This document shows, one piece after another, positions 12,630 through 16,931 of a stretch of 16,931 nucleotides of DNA (position 1 is its first letter; each line of letters opens with the position of its first letter). This stretch comes from an uncultured Eubacteriales bacterium (GTDB taxonomy: Bacteria; Bacillota; Clostridia; Oscillospirales; CAG-272). Location: assembly GCA_934401725.1 (NCBI GenBank), contig CAKRSS010000041.1:1-16931 (forward strand), written 5' to 3'. The translations under genes were made by a program, and so were the position numbers. Under the pieces are notes generated by a model. It made no database searches, was not told the origin of the DNA, and worked only from the letters and a program-made list of their open reading frames with translations.

Positions 12630-13856
12630 TCACACTACCTGAAAAATATAAAACTTCAAATACGCCGTCTCGGGGACGTTCCAGAGGACCGGGTGATCCG
12701 GGGACTGCTGGCGTACCTCGACCTGTCGCAGCTCTACCTGCGCGTCGGCGGCCGCACGGCGCAGCATCTTCTCAAACAGCGCGTTCTCCATAAAGTGCGA
12801 ACAGGACGCCGTCGCGAGATAGCCTCCGCGCGGCAGCAGACGCATGGCGCGGCGGTTGATCTCGTAATACCCGCGCTGCGCCGAGTCGACGGTCTTGCGG
12901 CTCTTGGTGAAGGCGGGCGGGTCGAGAATTATAAAATCATACGGCCGCTCGTGCGAGTCGCACAGCCCCGTCAAAAGCCCGAATACGTCCGTGCAGACAA
13001 AATCCATGCGCCCGTCAAGCCCGTTGCGGCGGGCGTTGTGCGCCGCCATGTCGACGGCGGTCTGCGAAATATCGACCGCGCAGACGTGCTCCGCGCCGCC
13101 CGCCGCCGCATTGAGCGCAAACGACCCCGTGTGCGTGAAGCAGTCAAGCACCCGCATTCCGGGTGCGAGCCGCGCAACGGCGCGGCGGTTGTACTTCTGG
13201 TCGAGGAAAAAGCCGGTCTTCTGCCCGTTCTCGACGTCGACGGTGTAAAGTATGCCGTTCTCGCGTATGTCGACGAGCGGCGAGTCGGGCGCGGGTCGCC
13301 CGATGTCAATCCAGCCGGTGCGACACTCCAGCCCCTCCTTGGCGCGCAGCGAAACGTCGCTCCGCTCAAACACGCCGCGCACGCTGTCGCCGCCCTCCTC
13401 GAGTATGTCCGCGAGCGCGCGCATCAGCATCTGCCGCCGCGCGTCCAGCCCGAACGACAGAAACTGCGCCACAAGTATGTCCGAATAACGGTCAACAGTC
13501 AGCCCCGGCAGGCCGTCCGCCTCGCCGAAAACCAGGCGGCAGGCGTCAAAATCCTCGCGCATGACGGTTCGGCGGTAGTCCACCGCATAGCGCAGACGAC
13601 GACGCCAGAACGCATCGTCAAAGCGGTCGTTGCCGTTGCGGGACAGTATGCGCACGCGGATTTTGCTCGCCGCGCTGAACAGCCCCGTCCCGAGATAGGC
13701 CCCGCGGCCGCTCACAACGTCGACAAGCCCGCCGTTTTGCGTCTCGCCGACCGTGCCTGTAATCTCCTCACCGTAGACCCACGGGTGCCCCGCACGCGCG
13801 GCGGCCTCGCCTTTGGGCGTGACGGTGACTATCGGATATTCTCTCTGAGCTTTCAT
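12630..13856 (-). CDS. Class I SAM-dependent rRNA cytosine methyltransferase, RlmI-like
   Basis: 408-residue protein of the RlmI/RlmK group (COG1092 type), which methylates a cytosine (C5) of 23S rRNA. It has an N-terminal PUA-like RNA-binding region (residues ~4-80, VTPKGEAAARAGHPWVYGEEI) and a central linker ending in GQKTGFFLDQKYNR. The Rossmann methyltransferase domain has the SAM loop VLDCFTHTGSFALNAAAGGA, the acidic VDIS strand end and the catalytic-site motif ILDPPAF, followed by ASCSHFM with the likely catalytic cysteine. Length is typical. I choose the ATG at 13856 because AAGGAAG lies 6 bases upstream and the family N-terminus begins there. The frame stays open to 13943, but that extension is built from repeat DNA. 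The exact target base is not deducible. Confidence 0.9.
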   Translation of the reverse strand: MKAQREYPIVTVTPKGEAAARAGHPWVYGEEITGTVGETQNGGLVDVVSGRGAYLGTGLFSAASKIRVRILSRNGNDRFDDAFWRRRLRYAVDYRRTVMREDFDACRLVFGEADGLPGLTVDRYSDILVAQFLSFGLDARRQMLMRALADILEEGGDSVRGVFERSDVSLRAKEGLECRTGWIDIGRPAPDSPLVDIRENGILYTVDVENGQKTGFFLDQKYNRRAVARLAPGMRVLDCFTHTGSFALNAAAGGAEHVCAVDISQTAVDMAAHNARRNGLDGRMDFVCTDVFGLLTGLCDSHERPYDFIILDPPAFTKSRKTVDSAQRGYYEINRRAMRLLPRGGYLATASCSHFMENALFEKMLRRAAADAQVELRQVEVRQQSPDHPVLWNVPETAYLKFYIFQVV

Positions 13857-13867
13857 GTGATACTTCC

Positions 13868-14015
13868 TTACGGCTTCACCGCGTAATTCCGAGGTTGCAA
13901 TTGCGCGGTCAGATTTTTCGTCAGATGAAACAAAAATTCGCAAAGAATTTTTGTGAAACAGGACAGAAAAATGCCCGGCAAGTGTGCCACTCGGGCATTG
14001 CGCGGTGATGCCTTA
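13868..14015. repeat. MITE-like element between the ydcF-like and rlmI-like genes
   Basis: The left end TTACGGCTTCACCGCGTAAT and the right end, inverted, TAAGGCATCACCGCGCAAT are imperfect terminal inverted repeats of the family seen at 7308-7359. The left ~45 bp also share the centre of that element (GCAATTGC and the TCGG block). The interior holds an AT-rich palindrome (13930-13954, ACAAAAATTC arms) and a terminator. The left end forms part of the ribosome site of the rlmI-like gene and the right end supplies the stop codon of the ydcF-like gene. Confidence 0.65.
13967..13998 (-). terminator. Terminator after the ydcF-like gene
   Basis: Arms ATGCCCG and CGGGCAT (13971-13977, 13992-13998) with an inner GGCA/TGCC pairing. 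On the minus strand TTTTT follows. It lies about 15 bp after the stop at 14013 and partly separates this gene from the rlmI-like gene downstream. Confidence 0.75.
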
Positions 14016-14846
14016 CATTTTTCCGGTCAAAAGATAAAAGGTGACGGTGACCAGCTCGCGCACCGTGTAGTTGATTATAAGCAGGTTCGGATAGTCGGCG
14101 GAAATGCCGCTGACCCCGTGCTCCCCCGTCCGCTCGGCAACGCGCAGCGCCCGCCAGACGTGAAAATTGTTGGTCACGATGCCGACGTGCTGACGTCCCG
14201 CGGGCATTTTGTCGTAGCTGAAGCGGATATTTTCCTCGGTCGAGGTCGATTTGTCCTCGCACACCAGCCGCGACTCCGAAATCCCGCGCCTGACAAGCTC
14301 CCGGCGCATGGCCTCAGCCTCGCTTATTCCCTCTCCGACGCCCTGGCCGCCCGAAAGTATCGCGACGGTACCGGGATTAGCCTCAAGATATTCGTGCGCG
14401 GCGTCAATGCGGCAGCGCAGCGCCAGCGACGGCGTCTCGCCGTTGACCTTTGCACCGAGGACGATTATGTAGTCAAGTCCGTCGGGCGCGTCCGCGACAG
14501 CGCCGGAAATTATCAGCCCGAGCACGACTGCGCAGTATATCACGACGACGGCGCATATCAGCGCAACCGCCACGCGCACCGCGCCCTTCCGCCGCAGACG
14601 GCGGAAGGGCGGTTTGTCGCCGAGCCACAGCGAGAGCAGTATCAGAAGCGCCGACGCAAACGGCCAGATTATCAGTCCCGACACGCCGAAGCCGCAAAAA
14701 ATGCCCGTCACGAGCCCGTACAAAAGCGACAGCGCGGCAAGCACGACACAGGCGCGCGCGAGCACCGTCTGAAGAAGCGGACGGTCGCCCCGCGCCCAAA
14801 GCGCCGCCGGGAACCGCCTCACGCCGGACAGAAATTTACGCTCCAT
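14013..14846 (-). CDS. YdcF/ElyC-type DUF218 membrane protein
   Basis: 277-residue protein with three predicted N-terminal membrane segments (about 27-49, 54-75 and 91-115) and a DUF218 domain from about residue 124 to the end. Domain motifs are YIIVLGAKVNGETPS (126-140), LSGGQGVGEGISEAEAM, EDKSTSTEENIRFS and VTNNFHVWRA, all typical of the YdcF/SanA/ElyC superfamily. Members are linked to cell-envelope metabolism (ElyC affects peptidoglycan precursor use in E. coli), but the reaction is not settled. GGAGGAG precedes the ATG by 6-7 bases. A sigma-A promoter is at 14882-14910, divergent from the carboxypeptidase gene. The TAA stop lies in the end repeat of the adjacent MITE-like element. Confidence 0.87.
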   Translation of the reverse strand: MERKFLSGVRRFPAALWARGDRPLLQTVLARACVVLAALSLLYGLVTGIFCGFGVSGLIIWPFASALLILLSLWLGDKPPFRRLRRKGAVRVAVALICAVVVIYCAVVLGLIISGAVADAPDGLDYIIVLGAKVNGETPSLALRCRIDAAHEYLEANPGTVAILSGGQGVGEGISEAEAMRRELVRRGISESRLVCEDKSTSTEENIRFSYDKMPAGRQHVGIVTNNFHVWRALRVAERTGEHGVSGISADYPNLLIINYTVRELVTVTFYLLTGKM

Positions 14847-14881
14847 TTTGCTCTCCTCCGGAATTGCGATATATAATACCT

Positions 14882-14910
14882 ATTATAAACTATATGCCGC
14901 CGACTGTCAA
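14882..14910 (-). promoter_or_regulatory. Sigma-A promoter of the ydcF-like gene
   Basis: Perfect consensus on the minus strand: TTGACA (14910-14905), 17-bp spacer, TATAAT (14887-14882), about 36 bp before the ATG. Confidence 0.88.
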
Positions 14911-14929
14911 GCGGCAAGCGGCAAACCTC

Positions 14930-14958
14930 TTGCAAACGTTGGAGAAAAATGCTATAAT
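14930..14958 (+). promoter_or_regulatory. Sigma-A promoter of the D,D-carboxypeptidase gene
   Basis: TTGCAA (14930-14935), 17-bp spacer, TATAAT (14953-14958), 50 bp before the ATG at 15009. GAAGGA lies 7 bases before that start. Confidence 0.8.
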
Positions 14959-15008
14959 AATGCCATAAACAAAGCCCCCGGCCGAAACATCCGTGAAGGA
15001 ATACATAA

Positions 15009-16004
15009 ATGGAACAAAGAGAATCATTTTTCACCAGAATACTTGTCTGTACGACCTGCCTCATGGTGGCCATGCTGACAGCCGTCATGCTGATAGCGGG
15101 CGTCAACCGGCGCGCGGACGGCGAGCACTCCGGCTCGTCGTCCGCCTCCGGAACATCGGACTCAGGGGCGGTACCCGCCCAGCCCGACGCCAAGAGCTAC
15201 ATCTCCCGCTCCGACAGCGCGACGGCGGCGTTCGACTCCTCGCGCCTTGACGCCGAATACGCCCTGCTCGTCGACCTCAACACCGGGCTTGACGTCGCGC
15301 AGCGCGACGCCGACCGGCGGATATACCCGGCGTCCATGACCAAGGTCATGACTTTGCTCGTGGCCGCCGAGGCGGTCGAGGACATGAGCGCGGCCGTCTA
15401 CGTCAACGCCTCGGTGCTGAACGACGCCTACGCCGAGGGGGCCTCCTGTGCTGGCTTCGGCCCCGGCGAGCGGGTGACGGTGCTCGACCTCATGTACGGC
15501 GCGGCGCTCCCCTCGGGTGCCGACGCGACCGGCACGCTCGCGATATACGTCGCGGGCAGCGAGAAGAATTTTGTGCGGCTCATGAACGAAAAGGCGGCCG
15601 AGCTGGGGCTTCAGAACACGCATTTTGTCAACGCGAGCGGGCTGCACGACCGCGACCACTACACCACCCCACGCGAGATGGCGGCCATCATGGCCTGCGC
15701 CATGGACAATGAGATCTGCCGCACCGTCATGTCGGCGCGCAGCTACACCACCTCCCCGACGACCGAACACCCCGACGGTCTCACGCTTTACAGCACGGCC
15801 TTCTCGCGCATGACCTCCGACCGCTTCGGCGACGCGCAGCTGGTCGCGGCCAAGACGGGGTACACTCCCGAGGCGCGTTTCTGCCTTGTCAGCTACGCCG
15901 AGACGGCGTCAGGCGGGCGGTACGTGCTCGTCAGCGTCGGTGGAACCGACCGCTACGCCCCCGTTTACGACTGCAAATACGCATACGGCGAGTTTGCAAA
16001 ATAA
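15009..16004 (+). CDS. D-alanyl-D-alanine carboxypeptidase (peptidase S11, low-molecular-weight PBP)
   Basis: 331-residue membrane-anchored enzyme that trims the terminal D-alanine of peptidoglycan stem peptides outside the cell. An N-terminal hydrophobic segment (residues 11-31) is a signal or anchor, followed by a Ser/Gly linker (40-65). The catalytic tetrad SMTK (109-112, nucleophile S109) and the KTG box (282-284) are intact. The second box reads SGA (169-171) where the family usually has SGN. Many clostridial S11 proteins appear to share this change, so activity is still likely. The PBP5 C-terminal beta domain and amphipathic anchor are missing, leaving just the catalytic domain. It resembles DacF/DacB-type sporulation carboxypeptidases, but the sequence alone does not settle which. 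The M23 peptidase gene follows 132 bp downstream. Confidence 0.9.
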   Translation: MEQRESFFTRILVCTTCLMVAMLTAVMLIAGVNRRADGEHSGSSSASGTSDSGAVPAQPDAKSYISRSDSATAAFDSSRLDAEYALLVDLNTGLDVAQRDADRRIYPASMTKVMTLLVAAEAVEDMSAAVYVNASVLNDAYAEGASCAGFGPGERVTVLDLMYGAALPSGADATGTLAIYVAGSEKNFVRLMNEKAAELGLQNTHFVNASGLHDRDHYTTPREMAAIMACAMDNEICRTVMSARSYTTSPTTEHPDGLTLYSTAFSRMTSDRFGDAQLVAAKTGYTPEARFCLVSYAETASGGRYVLVSVGGTDRYAPVYDCKYAYGEFAK

Positions 16005-16136
16005 TTTTTGCGTCAGTTTTCCAAATTGCCTCCTATTTTTTGTTTGAACTGAATAAATGCGTCTGTCCGGGCAAAAATAAGAACAGAAAAGCCCTCGGAA
16101 AAAAGAAAGTCCAAGGGACGCAAAAGGAGCAAACAA

Positions 16137-16874
16137 ATGGAAAAGCTGAAAAATTTCTTTCGCAAACTCAAGCCCAACCGCGCAGTATACATTACGGCGG
16201 TAACTCTGCTTGTCTCGCTGGCGGTGATAATCGCAATCACCGTCGCGGCCAACCGTTCCAAGCACCAGAACGGCGAAGACGGAACTTCTCCCCCCAAGGT
16301 CACGACGCCGTCCAAGCCCGACACGCCCACCACCAAGCCCCCTCTTGACAACAAGGGCACGACGACAACCACCGAGAAGCCCACGACGACCGTCACCCCG
16401 GCGTCCGCCGACTCGCCGTTTGTGCTTGCGCTGCCGGTCAGCGGCGCGCTGAGCGCGCGGCACAGCGAGACGGCGCAGGTCTGGTCGGACACTATGCGCG
16501 ACTATCGCGTTCACCTCGGCGTTGACATTGCGACCGAGGCGGGCGCGCCCGTCTACGCCGCTGCCGACGGCGTTGTAGCGCAGGTATTTGAGGACGTCAA
16601 GATGGGCTACTGCATCTCGCTCAAGCACGGCGACGACACCTACACCATCTACCGCAACCTCAGCGAGACGCCCGCGCAGGGCATCGCCGCCGGGGTCAAG
16701 GTCAAGGCCGGGCAGCTGATCGGGAACGTCGGCAACAGCGCCATGGTCGAGATCGGTGAGGAGCCCCACCTGCACCTCGAAATGACCGTCGGCGGCACTT
16801 ACGTCGACCCGCTCGACTACTTCGACGAGGCCACCATCGCCTCCCTCAACATCGACGAAAAATACGAAAACTAA
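16137..16874 (+). CDS. M23 (LytM-type) peptidase, possibly SpoIIQ-like
   Basis: 245-residue membrane-anchored protein: short basic cytoplasmic N-terminus, one membrane helix (about 17-37), a Thr/Pro/Lys-rich extracellular linker (45-92) and an M23 domain (about 95-230). The zinc and catalytic residues are present: H126 and D130 in HLGVD, and H211/H213 in HLH. It should therefore be an active endopeptidase cutting peptide cross-links. The layout and segments such as VYAAADGVVAQVFEDVKMGYCISLKHGDDTYTIYRNLS recall SpoIIQ, the forespore protein of the engulfment channel. The Bacillus subtilis form lacks the first histidine, while clostridial forms keep it. No spoIIIA or spoIID gene is nearby, so a general cell-wall hydrolase is the alternative. 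AAGGAG lies 7 bases before the ATG. Confidence 0.87.
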   Translation: MEKLKNFFRKLKPNRAVYITAVTLLVSLAVIIAITVAANRSKHQNGEDGTSPPKVTTPSKPDTPTTKPPLDNKGTTTTTEKPTTTVTPASADSPFVLALPVSGALSARHSETAQVWSDTMRDYRVHLGVDIATEAGAPVYAAADGVVAQVFEDVKMGYCISLKHGDDTYTIYRNLSETPAQGIAAGVKVKAGQLIGNVGNSAMVEIGEEPHLHLEMTVGGTYVDPLDYFDEATIASLNIDEKYEN

Positions 16875-16876
16875 CC

Positions 16877-16909
16877 AAAGCCCCCGCCGCTGCAAGCGGC
16901 GGGGGCTTT
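16877..16909 (+). terminator. Terminator after the M23 peptidase gene
   Basis: A perfect 14-bp stem AAAGCCCCCGCCGC/GCGGCGGGGGCTTT with a 5-base loop, 3 bp after the stop codon. The T-run is short (within the arm), so it could act in both directions. Confidence 0.85.
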
Positions 16910-16931
16910 GATCTGTGAAGCATGGTGGGGG

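Noticed and set aside
13857..13943. 29-residue extension of the RlmI-like protein
   Set aside because: It is translated from MITE-like repeat DNA and has no ribosome site. The ATG at 13856 has AAGGAAG 6 bases upstream and matches the family start.

Overview
The window looks like chromosomal DNA of a GC-rich, Gram-positive, anaerobic gut-type member of the Clostridia (Oscillospiraceae or a relative). This is inferred from gene content: AzlCD, MntP behind a manganese riboswitch, an S11 D,D-carboxypeptidase, a SpoIIQ-like M23 protein and a clostridial type of sugar lipoprotein. Further support comes from strong AAGGAG-type ribosome binding sites and textbook sigma-A promoters, almost all with a 17-bp spacer. 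No rRNA, tRNA, CRISPR array, integrase or transposase gene was seen.

Layout. (1) 1-619: a non-coding mosaic repeat that continues past the left edge. (2) 738-2747, minus strand: sigma-A promoter, yybP-ykoY manganese riboswitch with its terminator, mntP, then a Gfo/Idh/MocA oxidoreductase 20 bp downstream in the same transcript. (3) 2768-4016, minus: azlC-azlD (branched-chain amino acid export) with its own promoter and terminator. (4) 4100-7052, plus: an ABC half-transporter with an unusual N-terminal domain and zinc ribbon, overlapping a DUF1854 gene by one base. (5) 6979-7381: convergent gap with repeats. (6) 7382-9803, minus: GH27 alpha-galactosidase, a small zinc-ribbon protein and a DgoK-like sugar kinase, all overlapping. 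(7) 9871-11431, plus: an orphan sugar-binding lipoprotein, divergent from the GH27 operon. (8) 11432-12629: 1.2 kb convergent gap filled by two tail-to-tail repeat elements. (9) 12630-14910, minus: a YdcF-like membrane protein and an RlmI-like rRNA methyltransferase, separated by a small MITE-like palindromic element. (10) 14930-16909, plus: a D-Ala-D-Ala carboxypeptidase and an M23 peptidase, probably for cell-wall or spore-envelope remodelling.

The most unusual signal is non-coding. A mosaic repeat family fills both convergent intergenic regions and the space downstream of the leftmost minus-strand gene, and is absent from every divergent or same-strand gap. Each copy begins, just after a gene's stop codon and in that gene's orientation, with the same 14-bp-stem terminator hairpin. 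The stem keeps pairing through compensatory changes. The body carries further conserved hairpins and about 95-bp tandem units (two units in one copy, three in another). It reads as a dispersed, structured 3'-end/terminator element rather than a protein gene.

Other points of note are the manganese riboswitch that appears to control a GH109-like oxidoreductase together with MntP, the DUF1854/ABC transporter pair without cyanophycin genes nearby, and the small zinc protein translationally coupled between alpha-galactosidase and DgoK.
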